This document shows positions 55,805 to 64,000 of a stretch of DNA of 64,000 bases, piece by piece (the first letter of the stretch is position 1; each line of letters starts with the position of its first letter). The notes beneath the pieces were generated by a model. It ran no database searches and was not told where the DNA came from. It saw only the letters and a program-made list of their open reading frames with translations. Source of the stretch: Lelliottia sp. WAP21. GTDB lineage: Bacteria; Pseudomonadota; Gammaproteobacteria; Enterobacterales; Enterobacteriaceae. Where the stretch lies: positions 186,001-250,000 of the forward strand of contig NZ_JAIWPG020000002.1 in assembly GCF_020532665.2 (NCBI RefSeq). The letters run 5' to 3'. A program made the position numbers and the translations under genes.

Positions 55805-56710
55805 TTATTCATGATTTTTCTGAATTCGCTCAATAAATTGAGCAAAAACCGAACTGTTTAACGCGGAACGGTTGAAGAGCATATAAAGGTCAACGGAAGG
55901 TAATTCAAAGGGCGCATCGATACGTTTTAAATTCAGCGAAGACTGATAGGTTTCAAATACCGTCTCGGGGATGTAGCCCACAAGGTCGGAGGCAGAGATC
56001 ATCGTCACCAGCGAGATCAATGAATCGCTGCGAAAAACAATATTTCGCTCAGGGAAGGCATCGTTGACCTGCACCTGAAACTCTTTTACCCCCGTCTGGT
56101 TGCTCTGGTAAAAGGTAAATCTTTCCTTCAGCAACGCATCCGTTGTGGCACTTTCATTTAGCCGGGGATGGTTAGCGCTGCAGACCATCACCGTGGGGAC
56201 AGTAATGAAATGCGTGCAAATGATAGACCGATTATTGACAGGCGCGAAGGTGAGCACGATATCGGCTTTGCGATAGGCCAGCAAATCTTCTGCTGATTCT
56301 GGTGAAAGCAGGATATCCCGTTGTTCGACTTCGTAATGCTCGTCGGCGATCAGTAAATTGATGAGCGACAGCAGACGCCCGCGCGAGGCCATTTGCGGGC
56401 AAAAAATCACAAAGTTCTTCTTCAGATCGGATCCATGAAGAATGTTGATGGTTTGCTCTAACTCATTAAGATTTTTTTCAAGATGATGGTGCAGATTGAT
56501 GCCTACCGTCGTGGCGGTAATCCCTTTACCGGAACGGATAAACAACGGGTCGTTAAGTTGCGCACGTAAGCGCTGCAAGGACTGGCTGACCGCAGAAGGG
56601 GTGATGTAGAGCGTTTCTGCTGCCTTGCTGATGCTAAGGTGCTGGTAAATACACTCAAAAATGACTAATAGATTGAGGTCGAATTTTTTTAAGTCATAGA
56701 GATTAGCCAT
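55805..56710 (-). CDS. ybdO: LysR-family regulator YbdO
   Basis: LysR-type regulator of 301 aa with the same start as E. coli YbdO (LYDLKKFDLNLLVIFECIYQ). N-terminal winged helix-turn-helix (SISKAAETLYITPSAVSQSLQRLR, about 27-50) and an inducer-binding domain to the C-terminus. The C-terminal domain has diverged more from E. coli than the DNA-binding domain. The target is not known with certainty. It sits next to a perfect dyad likely used for autoregulation. In E. coli dsbG follows; here it is absent. Confidence 0.88.
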   Translation of the reverse strand: MANLYDLKKFDLNLLVIFECIYQHLSISKAAETLYITPSAVSQSLQRLRAQLNDPLFIRSGKGITATTVGINLHHHLEKNLNELEQTINILHGSDLKKNFVIFCPQMASRGRLLSLINLLIADEHYEVEQRDILLSPESAEDLLAYRKADIVLTFAPVNNRSIICTHFITVPTVMVCSANHPRLNESATTDALLKERFTFYQSNQTGVKEFQVQVNDAFPERNIVFRSDSLISLVTMISASDLVGYIPETVFETYQSSLNLKRIDAPFELPSVDLYMLFNRSALNSSVFAQFIERIQKNHE

Positions 56711-56743
56711 GTTTCATCCTGAACGTGAGATTACATACATCAT

Positions 56744-56760
56744 AACTATAGAAGATAGTT
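56744..56760. promoter_or_regulatory. LysR-type dyad upstream of ybdO
   Basis: AACTAT-AGAAG-ATAGTT is a perfect interrupted palindrome with the T-N11-A pattern of LysR boxes, 34 bases before ybdO. GGTTAACC (56781-56788) is a second perfect palindrome nearby. Autoregulation by YbdO is inferred. Confidence 0.5.
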
Positions 56761-56926
56761 AACCATTTACATTCCTTTTAGGTTAACCGGCTTAAAGTCT
56801 TTTGAAACTTTACTAAATATATCACGCTTGCAGATTAATGAAATACACCTTACATCGAAGTTTAGTTATTTTTATTCATTTTAAAATGAGAGGGGGTATT
56901 AACTTAAGTGCAGGAGGGATCAATTA

Positions 56927-56980
56927 ATGTGTCTCTTTTATGTTCTTCAATCTGGTTTTATTGGCAGGATTCATTCATAA
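56927..56980 (+). CDS. possible 17-codon leader ORF
   Basis: ATG 56927 follows a very strong AGGAGGG site (eight bases ahead) in otherwise A+T-rich non-coding DNA, and encodes MCLFYVLQSGFIGRIHS. It stops two bases before the Fur-like box and ahead of the structured region. No homolog is recognised, and an ORF of this size can occur by chance. The ribosome site quality is the main reason to list it. Confidence 0.25.
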   Translation: MCLFYVLQSGFIGRIHS

Positions 56981-56981
56981 C

Positions 56982-57000
56982 GTAAATCGTTATCATTACC
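56982..57000. promoter_or_regulatory. Fur-like box upstream of putative small RNA
   Basis: On the minus strand GGTAATGATAACGATTTAC matches the 19-bp Fur consensus at 14 positions. No iron gene is adjacent: ahpC starts 365 bases downstream and ybdO 271 bases the other way. Its position fits a promoter for the structured RNA that follows. Confidence 0.45.
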
Positions 57001-57013
57001 TTCCTTGATAAAC

Positions 57014-57226
57014 CTGGGTCAGCAACGGCGTTGGTAAAACCTATCGTAGCCATAGGCAGGAACACCGCCCCGACGCATTGCCCTACAACGCACCGAATGG
57101 TGTAATCGTTGCGCTATGACGACCTCGATGAGGTTTTTAGAGCGCAACGCGAGTCAGCGAGAGCTGGCGCTGAATCGACCTTTGGGACGTTCAGGTAACA
57201 GGGCCGCCCAATGAGGCGGCCTTTTT
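57014..57226 (+). ncRNA. candidate structured small RNA upstream of ahpC
   Basis: No protein-coding frame is credible here, but the plus strand is rich in stems: CCTAT/ATAGG (57040-57056) inside a GGCG...CGCC outer stem, CACC-GAAT-GGTG extended by CAACG/CGTTG (57086-57111), ACCTC-GAT-GAGGT followed by TTTTT (57122-57139), CAGCG/CGCTG (57155-57172), and a full intrinsic terminator at the end. CGTTGCGCT (57107-57115) can instead pair perfectly with AGCGCAACG (57141-57149), excluding the first stem. No gene upstream on this strand needs the terminator. Boundaries are estimates. It might also be an ahpC leader. Confidence 0.35.
57202..57226 (+). terminator. intrinsic terminator upstream of ahpC
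   Basis: GGCCGCC-CAATGA-GGCGGCC followed by TTTTT is a textbook rho-independent terminator on the plus strand. The nearest upstream gene, ybdO, reads the other way, so the terminated transcript must start within the intergenic region. The remaining part from 57227 to 57364 should hold the ahpC promoter. Confidence 0.8.
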
Positions 57227-57364
57227 ACGTTTTGGCTCATCCGCTTATCAGTTCGTGAATGGGGTTGTAAGGTTTGACTGATTGATTTGATACAGCGAAC
57301 GCATTAGCCCCGAGAATGAAAGTTGGTTAATTTAGCTCTCAACGAAAACACGGAGGAAGTACAG

Positions 57365-57928
57365 ATGTCTTTGATTAATACCAAAATTAAACCTTTCAAA
57401 AACCAGGCATTCAAAAACGGTGAATTCATCGAAGTCACCGAGAAAGATACCGAAGGCCGCTGGAGCGTATTCTTCTTCTATCCGGCTGACTTTACCTTCG
57501 TTTGCCCAACCGAACTGGGCGACGTGGCAGATCACTACGACGAACTGCAGAAGCTGGGCGTGGACGTTTACTCAGTGTCTACGGATACCCACTTTACCCA
57601 TAAAGCATGGCACGGCAGCTCTGAAACCATCGCGAAAATCAAATACGCGATGATCGGCGACCCAACCGGCGCGCTGACCCGTAACTTCGATAACATGCGT
57701 GAAGACGAAGGTCTGGCAGACCGTGCAACCTTCGTTGTTGACCCTCAGGGCATCATCCAGGCGATCGAAGTGACCGCTGAAGGTATTGGCCGCGATGCGT
57801 CTGACCTGCTGCGTAAAATCAAAGCAGCACAGTACGTTGCGTCTCACCCAGGCGAAGTCTGCCCGGCTAAATGGAAAGAAGGTGAAGCGACGCTGGCTCC
57901 CTCTCTGGACCTGGTCGGCAAGATCTAA
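57365..57928 (+). CDS. ahpC: alkyl hydroperoxide reductase subunit AhpC
   Basis: Typical 2-Cys peroxiredoxin of 187 aa that reduces H2O2, organic peroxides and peroxynitrite. Peroxidatic Cys47 in DFTFVCPTE and resolving Cys in [11 protein letters not shown] (about 166) are present, as are the GGLG-like and YF-type features of sensitive peroxiredoxins in part. It is reduced by AhpF, encoded downstream. ATG 57365 has a GGAGG site. The frame open 14 codons earlier is not used. OxyR control is known in E. coli. Confidence 0.97.
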   Translation: MSLINTKIKPFKNQAFKNGEFIEVTEKDTEGRWSVFFFYPADFTFVCPTELGDVADHYDELQKLGVDVYSVSTDTHFTHKAWHGSSETIAKIKYAMIGDPTGALTRNFDNMREDEGLADRATFVVDPQGIIQAIEVTAEGIGRDASDLLRKIKAAQYVASHPGEVCPAKWKEGEATLAPSLDLVGKI

Positions 57929-57975
57929 ATTTCCGTCGTCTTTCACGCCATAGTGGCGCTGGCGTCGCCTGCTCA

Positions 57976-58007
57976 CCCCGGTCACTTACTTCAGTAAGCT
58001 CCCGGGG
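57976..58007. repeat. intercistronic hairpin between ahpC and ahpF
   Basis: CCCCGG-tc-ACTTACT-tc-AGTAAG-ct-CCCGGGG folds into a long imperfect stem. Together with the following CCGCCTTGCT stretch it resembles a dispersed enterobacterial intergenic repeat. In the 241-base gap it may stabilise ahpC mRNA and lower ahpF expression, in keeping with the known excess of AhpC over AhpF. A second short hairpin (GGGCGCACCCGCGCCC, 58066-58081) lies downstream. Confidence 0.5.
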
Positions 58008-58169
58008 ATTCTCAGGCTAGCCGCCTTGCTCTGATGCGAAATACTTTGGAAATTGTTTCAGTCATGGGCGCACCCGCGCCCATTTCATTCCAGCACCATG
58101 ATGCAAGTTGCATTCAGGCAGCCCGTGTAAGGCAGCTTGCATGATGACGTTTTTAGAGAGGGAAGAACA

Positions 58170-59735
58170 ATGCTCGACACAAACATGAAAACCCAGCTCA
58201 AAGCATACCTTGAGAAATTAACCAAACCGGTTGAATTAATTGCCACGCTGGATGACAGCGCGAAATCGGCAGAGATCAGGGATTTGCTGGCGGAGATCGC
58301 CGACCTGTCACCGAAAGTGACCTTTAAAGAAGATAACAGTCTGGCGGTACGTAAGCCCTCTTTCCTGATTACCAATCCCGGTTCCGATCAGGGGCCGCGC
58401 TTTGCCGGTTCTCCGCTGGGACACGAATTTACGTCACTGGTGCTGGCGCTGCTGTGGACCGGTGGACATCCGTCAAAAGAGGCGCAGAGCCTGCTTGAGC
58501 AGATCCGCGATATCGACGGTGACTTTGAATTTGAAACCTATTATTCGCTCTCCTGCCATAACTGCCCGGACGTGGTGCAGGCGCTGAACCTGATGTCGGT
58601 GCTGAACCCACGCATCAAGCATACTGCGATTGACGGCGGCGTTTTCCAGAACGAAATCACTGAACGTAACGTGATGGGCGTACCGGCGGTCTACCTGAAC
58701 GGGCAAGAATTCGGTCAGGGTCGTATGACGTTGACGGACATCGTGGCCAAAGTGGATACCGGTGCGGAAAAACGTGCAGCGGAAGAACTCAACAAACGCG
58801 ATGCGTATGACGTACTGATTGTGGGTTCCGGCCCGGCAGGTGCGGCAGCAGCGATTTACTCCGCCCGTAAAGGCATTCGTACCGGTCTGATGGGCGAACG
58901 TTTTGGCGGCCAGGTGCTGGATACCGTCGACATCGAAAACTACATCTCCGTACCAAAAACGGAAGGTCAGAAACTGGCGGGGGCGCTGAAGGCCCACGTT
59001 GATGATTACGCTGTCGACGTGATTGACAGCCAGAGCGCCAGCAAGCTGGTTCCGGCGCCAACAGAAGGCGGCCTGCATCAGATTGAAACCGCCTCGGGCG
59101 CGGTGCTGAAAGCGCGTAGCGTGATCATTGCCACCGGCGCGAAGTGGCGCAACATGAACGTGCCTGGCGAAGATCAGTATCGGACTAAAGGCGTAACCTA
59201 CTGCCCGCACTGCGACGGCCCGCTGTTTAAAGGCAAACGCGTGGCGGTAATTGGCGGCGGTAACTCCGGCGTTGAAGCGGCTATCGACCTTGCAGGGATT
59301 GTTGAGCACGTCACTCTGCTGGAATTTGCCCCTGATATGAAAGCCGATCAGGTCCTGCAGGATAAAGTGCGTAGCCTGAACAACGTCGATATCATTTTGA
59401 ACGCGCAAACCACGGAAGTGAAAGGCGACGGCACAAAAGTGACCGGCCTGGAATACCGTGACCGCGTGAGCGGCGATGTTCACAGCGTCGCGCTGTCAGG
59501 TATCTTTGTGCAGATTGGTTTGCTGCCAAACACCACCTGGCTGGAAGGCGCCATTGAGCGTAACCGTATGGGCGAGATCATCATCGACGCGAAGTGTGAA
59601 ACCAGCGTGAAGGGTGTGTTTGCGGCGGGCGACTGCACCACGGTGCCTTACAAACAGATCATCATCGCAACAGGTGAAGGGGCGAAAGCCTCACTGAGTT
59701 CATTCGACTACCTGATTCGCACAAAAACCGCATAA
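58170..59735 (+). CDS. ahpF: alkyl hydroperoxide reductase subunit AhpF
   Basis: Flavoprotein disulfide reductase of 521 aa that passes electrons from NADH to AhpC. The N-terminal tandem thioredoxin-like domain has Cys129/Cys132 (SLSCHNCPD). The FAD motif [17 protein letters not shown] is at about 217-233, the redox-active CPHCDGP at about 345, and the NADH motif [17 protein letters not shown] at about 355-371. ATG 58170 gives the E. coli length. Confidence 0.97.
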   Translation: MLDTNMKTQLKAYLEKLTKPVELIATLDDSAKSAEIRDLLAEIADLSPKVTFKEDNSLAVRKPSFLITNPGSDQGPRFAGSPLGHEFTSLVLALLWTGGHPSKEAQSLLEQIRDIDGDFEFETYYSLSCHNCPDVVQALNLMSVLNPRIKHTAIDGGVFQNEITERNVMGVPAVYLNGQEFGQGRMTLTDIVAKVDTGAEKRAAEELNKRDAYDVLIVGSGPAGAAAAIYSARKGIRTGLMGERFGGQVLDTVDIENYISVPKTEGQKLAGALKAHVDDYAVDVIDSQSASKLVPAPTEGGLHQIETASGAVLKARSVIIATGAKWRNMNVPGEDQYRTKGVTYCPHCDGPLFKGKRVAVIGGGNSGVEAAIDLAGIVEHVTLLEFAPDMKADQVLQDKVRSLNNVDIILNAQTTEVKGDGTKVTGLEYRDRVSGDVHSVALSGIFVQIGLLPNTTWLEGAIERNRMGEIIIDAKCETSVKGVFAAGDCTTVPYKQIIIATGEGAKASLSSFDYLIRTKTA

Positions 59736-59767
59736 TAAAAGAAAGTAAGGCTACACCTGCAATATAA

Positions 59768-59789
59768 GAGGCCACCGAAAGGTGGCCTC
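59768..59789. terminator. bidirectional terminator, ahpF / uspG
   Basis: GAGGCCACC-GAAA-GGTGGCCTC is a perfect 9-bp stem with a stable GAAA tetraloop, between the convergent ahpF and uspG genes. ATTGTTTT follows on the ahpF side. Confidence 0.85.
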
Positions 59790-59839
59790 AATTGTTTTCG
59801 AAAAGCACATGTCGCGTCGCGGCACACATCCGGCAGCTG

Positions 59840-60268
59840 TTATCTGACGACCATCACCGGAATGTGGGTGTGGCGAATAACGCTGGAAGCATTGGAGCCT
59901 AACAGATGGGTGCTGATGGACGGATTACGCGACCCGATCACCACCACGTCAGCGCTCAGTTCGTTCGCCAGTTCATTGACCGCATCACGTACGTTGCCAA
60001 ACCGGACATGGGTTTTGATCCGTGCGGGATCGATGCTGAAGTGGCCCACCATCGTTTGCAGGCGCGTCTCGGCTTCGCGTTGCAGATGCTCTTCAAAGCG
60101 GCGCACATCGGCGGCAAATCGATGCAGACTCAGGCTTGCTGAGCCCGGTAGTACGTGTAAAAGATGGATAATCCCATCCTGTTGCGCCAGAAATTCGGCG
60201 TGGCGAATGGCCTTGTCGCTCAGTTCCATTTCAAACACATCAACCGGCATAATGATAGTCTGATACAT
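59840..60268 (-). CDS. uspG: universal stress protein UspG (UP12)
   Basis: Universal stress protein of 142 aa, same as E. coli UspG. The ATP-binding loop is seen as [24 protein letters not shown] (about 114-137), with the G-2x-G-9x-G(S/T) pattern, and the N-terminal strand as [15 protein letters not shown] 60268 follows AAGGAG. The longer open frame is not family-like. Known to be autophosphorylated and adenylylated. Acts in stress survival. Confidence 0.94.
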   Translation of the reverse strand: MYQTIIMPVDVFEMELSDKAIRHAEFLAQQDGIIHLLHVLPGSASLSLHRFAADVRRFEEHLQREAETRLQTMVGHFSIDPARIKTHVRFGNVRDAVNELANELSADVVVIGSRNPSISTHLLGSNASSVIRHTHIPVMVVR

Positions 60269-60491
60269 ACCCGTTTCTCCTTGTTGATAAACGCTGAAGT
60301 CATTCAAACACAATATAATATTTGTTTTTGGTATGTGTCTGGCACTTTTTCATATCGAATCATTTTTTGAACGAACTTTACGCAAATCACCCGCCAGGAA
60401 TAATCTTAAAGCCGCGCAATCTCCCGATAGTTCGTCGCAGATGTCTACCCTTTAGAAAGATCGTCTCCCAAATGTTGATTACGGAGGTTGC

Positions 60492-61730
60492 ATGAGAGCA
60501 CTGACGTACCATGGCGCACATGACGTGCGTGTAGAAAATGTTCCGGATCCTGTTATTGAACAAGCTGACGATATCATCCTGCGCGTCACCGCCACGGCGA
60601 TTTGTGGTTCAGATTTACACCTCTATCGCGGCAAAATTCCGCAGGTGAAGCATGGCGATATCTTCGGTCATGAATTTATGGGCGAAGTGGTAGAAACCGG
60701 CGGCGAGGTAAAAAACCTCAGCAAAGGCGACAGAGTGGTTATCCCCTTTGTGATTGCCTGCGGTGACTGTTTTTTCTGCCGGTTGAATCAGTATGCTGCC
60801 TGCGAAAATACCAACAGCGGTCAAGGCGCGGCGCTCAATAAAAAGCAGATCCCGGCCCCGGCTGCGTTGTTCGGCTACAGCCACCTTTACGGTGGGGTGC
60901 CCGGTGGTCAGGCGGAGTATGTGCGTGTGCCAAAGGGTAACGTGGGGCCGTTTAAAGTGCCGCCGCTTCTCTCCGATGACAAAGCGCTCTTTCTGTCGGA
61001 TATCCTGCCCACGGCCTGGCAGGCGGCAAAAAATGCCCAAATCGGCAAAGGGTCCAGCGTGGCGGTATTTGGCGCCGGTCCGGTGGGATTATTGACCATT
61101 GCTTGCGCGCGCCTGCTGGGTGCTGAGCAGATCTTCGTGGTTGATCATCACGACTATCGGTTGCGTTTTGCCGCTGAACGCTACGGCGCAATCCCCATCA
61201 ATTTTGATGAGGATAATGACGCCGCAGAGAAAATCATCGAACAGACCGCCGGGCACCGCGGCGTGGACGCCGTCATCGATGCGGTCGGGTTCGAGGCGAA
61301 AGGCAGTACCACTGAAACGATCCTCAGCAATCTCAAAATCGAAGGCAGTAGCGGCAAGGCGTTACGCCAGTGTATCGCCGCCGTACGTCGCGGAGGGATT
61401 GTCAGCGTACCGGGCGTGTATGCCGGATTTATTCATGGCTTCCTGTTCGGTGATGCGTTTGATAAAGGGCTGAGCTTTAAAATGGGCCAGACCCACGTTC
61501 ACGCCTGGCTGGGCGAACTGTTGCCGCTGGTGGAGCAGGGACTTCTGACGCCAGAAGAGATTGTCACACACCATCTGCCGCTTGAGGAGGCCGCCCGTGG
61601 TTACAAGATTTTTGAAAAACGGGAAGAGGAGTGCCGAAAAGTGATTCTGGTGCCGGGCGCGACGCGGGATAAGGCCATCGGTGGGACGCAGGCGGGACTG
61701 GTTAATCCCCTGCCGGGTGATGAAGTCTAG
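60492..61730 (+). CDS. ybdR: zinc-dependent alcohol dehydrogenase-like YbdR
   Basis: Medium-chain dehydrogenase of 412 aa, same length as E. coli YbdR. Catalytic zinc region [11 protein letters not shown] and GHEFMGEV (Cys/His/Glu ligands, about 38-70). Four-Cys structural zinc site is partly seen ([17 protein letters not shown], about 93-109). NAD-binding [11 protein letters not shown] at about 193-203. Closest to glutathione-dependent formaldehyde-dehydrogenase-like enzymes. Substrate unproven. Start is the ATG at 60492 after GGAGG. Confidence 0.93.
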   Translation: MRALTYHGAHDVRVENVPDPVIEQADDIILRVTATAICGSDLHLYRGKIPQVKHGDIFGHEFMGEVVETGGEVKNLSKGDRVVIPFVIACGDCFFCRLNQYAACENTNSGQGAALNKKQIPAPAALFGYSHLYGGVPGGQAEYVRVPKGNVGPFKVPPLLSDDKALFLSDILPTAWQAAKNAQIGKGSSVAVFGAGPVGLLTIACARLLGAEQIFVVDHHDYRLRFAAERYGAIPINFDEDNDAAEKIIEQTAGHRGVDAVIDAVGFEAKGSTTETILSNLKIEGSSGKALRQCIAAVRRGGIVSVPGVYAGFIHGFLFGDAFDKGLSFKMGQTHVHAWLGELLPLVEQGLLTPEEIVTHHLPLEEAARGYKIFEKREEECRKVILVPGATRDKAIGGTQAGLVNPLPGDEV

Positions 61731-61739
61731 GGCCAACCA

Positions 61740-61829
61740 TTACCAGTGACGTTCAAGATAAAGAACGGCCATGACGACAATCGCCATCACAATGAAATAG
61801 ACCAGCATGATGCCGAGTATCTCACTCAT
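61740..61829 (-). CDS. 29-residue single-pass membrane protein
   Basis: The small frame encodes MSEILGIMLVYFIVMAIVV, then MAVLYLERHW: an acidic-start, one transmembrane helix (about 5-23), basic/aromatic end. A GGGGGGA ribosome site lies about ten bases ahead of the ATG. Composition is exactly that of the short inner-membrane proteins known in enterobacteria. It lies alone between ybdR (convergent, 10 bases apart) and rnk. No name assigned with confidence. Confidence 0.6.
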   Translation of the reverse strand: MSEILGIMLVYFIVMAIVVMAVLYLERHW

Positions 61830-61971
61830 GCATGACTGTCCCCCCAGGCATCGAAACGGATTAAGCCTGGATTAAAGGATAATGAGGCGCCATAGGAAGA
61901 AAGGGTGAAACGCCGGAAAGAGGATGCAAAGGCATCCTCCAGGAAAAGCGACAGAGCTTATTCAGATGGGA

Positions 61972-62382
61972 TTAGCGCAGATACTCACCCGCGGCTTCTG
62001 GCTGGTAGAGCAGTTCGAGTACTTCGAGATGGGCTGCTGTGCCGCCGGGCAGTTCCCAGTGGATGGTGTCACCCGTGCGCAGGCCGAGCAGGGCGGCGCC
62101 CACCGGCGCGAGCACGGAAAGCTGCGTGCTGCTGTCGGTCATGTTCGCCGGATACACCAGCGTGCGGGTGCGCTCTTCACCGGTGCTGAGATCGCGGAAT
62201 TTCACCTGGCTGTTCATGGTGACGACGTCCTTCGGCATGGATTCCGGTTTACACATCTGCGCCCGATCCAGTTCCTCGTTCAGCGCGTCGGCAACCGGCA
62301 GTGAAGCGAATTCAGGTTTCTCCAGCAGTCTGTCGATACGTTCTGCGTCGAGTTCATTGATGATAATTGTGGGTCTGGACAT
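61972..62382 (-). CDS. rnk: nucleoside diphosphate kinase regulator Rnk
   Basis: GreA/GreB-related protein of 136 aa that binds RNA polymerase. N-terminal short coiled coil (about 1-45, shorter than in Gre factors) and C-terminal FKBP-like domain with [16 protein letters not shown] and [14 protein letters not shown]. Length is the same as E. coli Rnk. Genes downstream on this strand: the small membrane protein. Upstream, E. coli has rna (RNase I), here missing. Confidence 0.95.
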   Translation of the reverse strand: MSRPTIIINELDAERIDRLLEKPEFASLPVADALNEELDRAQMCKPESMPKDVVTMNSQVKFRDLSTGEERTRTLVYPANMTDSSTQLSVLAPVGAALLGLRTGDTIHWELPGGTAAHLEVLELLYQPEAAGEYLR

Positions 62383-62433
62383 TTTTACTCCATGTCGTTA
62401 ATGCTGCGTCTACCGCAGAAACCAATCCAAAAG

Positions 62434-62464
62434 AAAACCCTCGCCGTCTGGCAGCGAGGGTTTT
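62434..62464. terminator. strong hairpin upstream of rnk
   Basis: AAAACCCTCGC / GCGAGGGTTTT is a perfect 11-bp stem with a 9-base loop and A/T runs, 52 bases before the rnk start and 172 before the hydrolase gene. The flanking genes diverge, so no adjacent gene obviously needs it. It may be left from the lost rna gene or act as an attenuator in the rnk leader. Confidence 0.65.
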
Positions 62465-62635
62465 ATCTCTTCTGATGATACTGATTGTGCCCCCCGGTTT
62501 GAAGTGATGAATGTCACATTCATTGCGCATGTGAATTTTCTGCGAAAAACGCACCGGTTCTCAGATTTGCATTATTCTTTTTAAGCGCCCCTCGCGGGCG
62601 ACCATCCGCACTTCGTGTTCTGTCCAGGAGATCTC

Positions 62636-63466
62636 ATGAGTAATTACGACAAACTTACCTTGAAAGACGGCAGTTATTTGCATTTCAAAGACTGGGGGAG
62701 CGGGCAGCCCATCGTATTCAGCCACGGCTGGCCGTTAACGGCAGATGCCTTTGAAGATCAAATGTTGTATCTGGGGTCGAAGGGCTTTCGGGTGATTGCA
62801 CACGATCGACGCGGGCATGGACGGTCTGCACAATCGTGGGATGGTCATCATATGGATCAGTATGCCGACGACCTGGCAGAACTGACCGCGCATCTCAATT
62901 TGCAGGATGCCGTTCACGTGGGCCACTCAACCGGTGGGGGTGAAGTGGCGCGGTACATTGGTCGTCATGGTACCGAGCGCGTGGCGAAAGCGGTGCTGAT
63001 TGGCGCGGTGACGCCCATTATGATCAAAACCGATTTCAACCCGAATGGCGTGCCGAAAGAGGTCTTTGACGGTATCCGCGAAGGGGTTGTGAACGATCGT
63101 GCCGACTTCTTCTACGAGCTGACCGCAGCCTTTTATGGTTACAACCGCGACGGTGCAAAAGAGTCAAAAGCGGTGCGTGAAAGCTTTGTTGAGCAAGGAT
63201 TGCAGGGATCGATTAAGGCGCTTTACGACTGCGTGAAAGCCTTCTCCGAAACCGATTTGCGTGAGGACCTGCGCAAAATGACAATTCCTACTCTTGTCAT
63301 CCACGGTGATGACGATCAAATTGTACCGATTGAAACCTGCGGTAAAGTGGCGGCGGAGATCCTGCCGAATGCTGAACTGAAAGTGTATCAGGGCGGTTCG
63401 CATGGGATCTGTACGACACATAAACACCAGATTAATGAAGACTTGCTGAAATTTATTCAGTCATAA
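62636..63466 (+). CDS. alpha/beta hydrolase (non-heme haloperoxidase / arylesterase type)
   Basis: Serine hydrolase of 276 aa. Nucleophile Ser98 in VGHSTGGGEVARYIGRHG, oxyanion region FSHGWPLTADAFEDQ (28-42), Asp in VIHGDDDQIVPIE (about 226) and His in QGGSHGICTTH (about 255). This pattern is typical of the cofactor-free haloperoxidase and arylesterase group. ATG 62636 follows CCAGGAG. No signal peptide. Natural substrate unknown. It occupies the place of E. coli rna, with a flavin-reductase-like gene next to it on the same strand. Confidence 0.9.
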   Translation: MSNYDKLTLKDGSYLHFKDWGSGQPIVFSHGWPLTADAFEDQMLYLGSKGFRVIAHDRRGHGRSAQSWDGHHMDQYADDLAELTAHLNLQDAVHVGHSTGGGEVARYIGRHGTERVAKAVLIGAVTPIMIKTDFNPNGVPKEVFDGIREGVVNDRADFFYELTAAFYGYNRDGAKESKAVRESFVEQGLQGSIKALYDCVKAFSETDLREDLRKMTIPTLVIHGDDDQIVPIETCGKVAAEILPNAELKVYQGGSHGICTTHKHQINEDLLKFIQS

Positions 63467-63554
63467 TCTTTAACGGATTGCGCTACGCTGATCCTCCTGG
63501 CTCAGGGTGATGAGCGAAGCGTTATTCGTGCCTGAATTTAACACAGAGAGTGCC

Positions 63555-64000
63555 ATGTATTTTTATCAACCTTCTCAGGGCCACGGCCTGCCGCACGATC
63601 CCTTAAACGCCATCGTGGGCCCACGTCCGATTGGCTGGATTGCCTCGCAGGATGCCGCGGGTCGTCATAATCTGGCCCCGTACAGTTTCTTTAACTGCTT
63701 TAACTATCGCCCACCGATTATTGGTTTTTCCAGCAACGGCTGGAAAGACAGCGTGCGAAATATTACCGAAACGAAGGAGTTCGTCTGGAATCTGGCCACG
63801 CGTGACCTGGCTGTGGCCATGAATGAAACCTCTGCCAGCCTGCCGCAGGACGACGATGAGTTTGTCATTGCCGGTCTGACCAAGGCCGATAGCCGCGTGG
63901 TCAACGTACCCCGCGTGGCGGAAAGCCCGGTGAACTTTGAATGTCGCCTCTCACAGTGCATTCAACTGACCGGCGCAGACGGAACCGCCATTGATACCTG
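63555..64000 (+). CDS. flavin reductase-like FMN-binding protein, 3' end cut by window
   Basis: The N-terminal 148 residues of a flavin-reductase-domain protein. Features are VGPRPIGWIASQDAAGRHNLAPYSFF (about 22-47), typical of the FMN-binding split-barrel family, then IIGFSSNGWKDSVRNITETKEFVWNLAT and PRVAESPVNFECRLSQ. ATG 63555 follows AGAGAG. The frame is open to the window end, so the C-terminus is missing. It lies 88 bases after the hydrolase gene and may be co-transcribed. Physiological substrate not known. Confidence 0.85.
   Translation, partial: MYFYQPSQGHGLPHDPLNAIVGPRPIGWIASQDAAGRHNLAPYSFFNCFNYRPPIIGFSSNGWKDSVRNITETKEFVWNLATRDLAVAMNETSASLPQDDDEFVIAGLTKADSRVVNVPRVAESPVNFECRLSQCIQLTGADGTAIDT

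Noticed and set aside
57041-57055. Full OxyR operator for ahpC
   Set aside because: Only the inner CTAT-N7-ATAG is present. The outer quarters do not match, and the site is over 300 bases from ahpC. Kept as an alternative reading of the first hairpin.
58473-59483. 336-codon minus-strand frame
   Set aside because: Antisense to the well-supported ahpF. Composition reflects codon bias of the opposite strand.

Overview
The window is chromosomal DNA from a member of the Enterobacteriaceae, most likely Enterobacter or a close relative such as Lelliottia. Proteins are near-identical in length and sequence style to E. coli K-12 counterparts, and the backbone entD-fepA-fes-ybdZ-entF-fepCGD-entS-fepB-entCEBAH-cstA-ybdD-ybdH-ybdL-ybdM-ybdN-ybdO-ahpCF-uspG-ybdR-rnk runs in E. 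coli order. Several E. coli genes are missing (fepE, dsbG, rna) and several blocks are added. No rRNA, tRNA, CRISPR array, insertion sequence or prophage was seen.

Layout. 1-5.7 kb: an MFS transporter cut by the window edge, two unknown genes, a cold-shock-domain protein, a GNAT acetyltransferase, and a three-gene operon of fasciclin protein, ECF sigma factor and RskA-type anti-sigma factor with a candidate self-recognised promoter. 5.7-11.6 kb: betIBA and divergent betT (choline uptake and oxidation to glycine betaine). 11.7-12.4 kb: a RelE/XRE toxin-antitoxin pair. 12.6-16.1 kb: sitABCD (Mn/Fe import) behind Fur- and MntR-type operators. 16.1-35.3 kb: the complete enterobactin system for synthesis, export, uptake and esterase release, with Fur boxes in each divergent promoter region. 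36.2-40.6 kb: an M20 carboxypeptidase, cstA-ybdD and a second toxin-antitoxin pair. 40.8-47.7 kb: an SDR, hcxA (ybdH), and a divergent sugar-type ABC importer with an LVIVD-repeat protein. 47.7-53.8 kb: the methionine salvage genes mtnK, mtnA, mtnD, mtnC, mtnB and mtnE under clear MetJ operators. 53.8-56.7 kb: ybdM, ybdN, ybdO. 57.4-59.7 kb: ahpCF. The end holds uspG, ybdR, a 29-residue membrane protein, rnk, an alpha/beta hydrolase and a partial flavin-reductase-like gene.

The most unusual structure is a family of palindromic intergenic elements (core CCCTCTCCC-loop-GGGAGAGGG, flanks GATGCCCTCACCC / GGGTGAGGG). At four loci a direct copy and an inverted copy flank an amplified interior, and the amplified unit differs each time: about 36 bp x2, 30 bp x8, 53 bp x12 and 102 bp x5. 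The element's left edge supplies the last codons and the stop codon of entS, fepC and mtnA. The second item of interest is the 650-bp gap before ahpC, where dsbG sits in E. coli. It holds a Fur-like box, a strongly structured stretch with two mutually exclusive stems, and a clean intrinsic terminator on a strand with no upstream gene, which together suggest an unannotated small RNA. The third is a degenerate MetJ-type array shared by hcxA and the ABC importer operon, which would tie that importer to methionine salvage.
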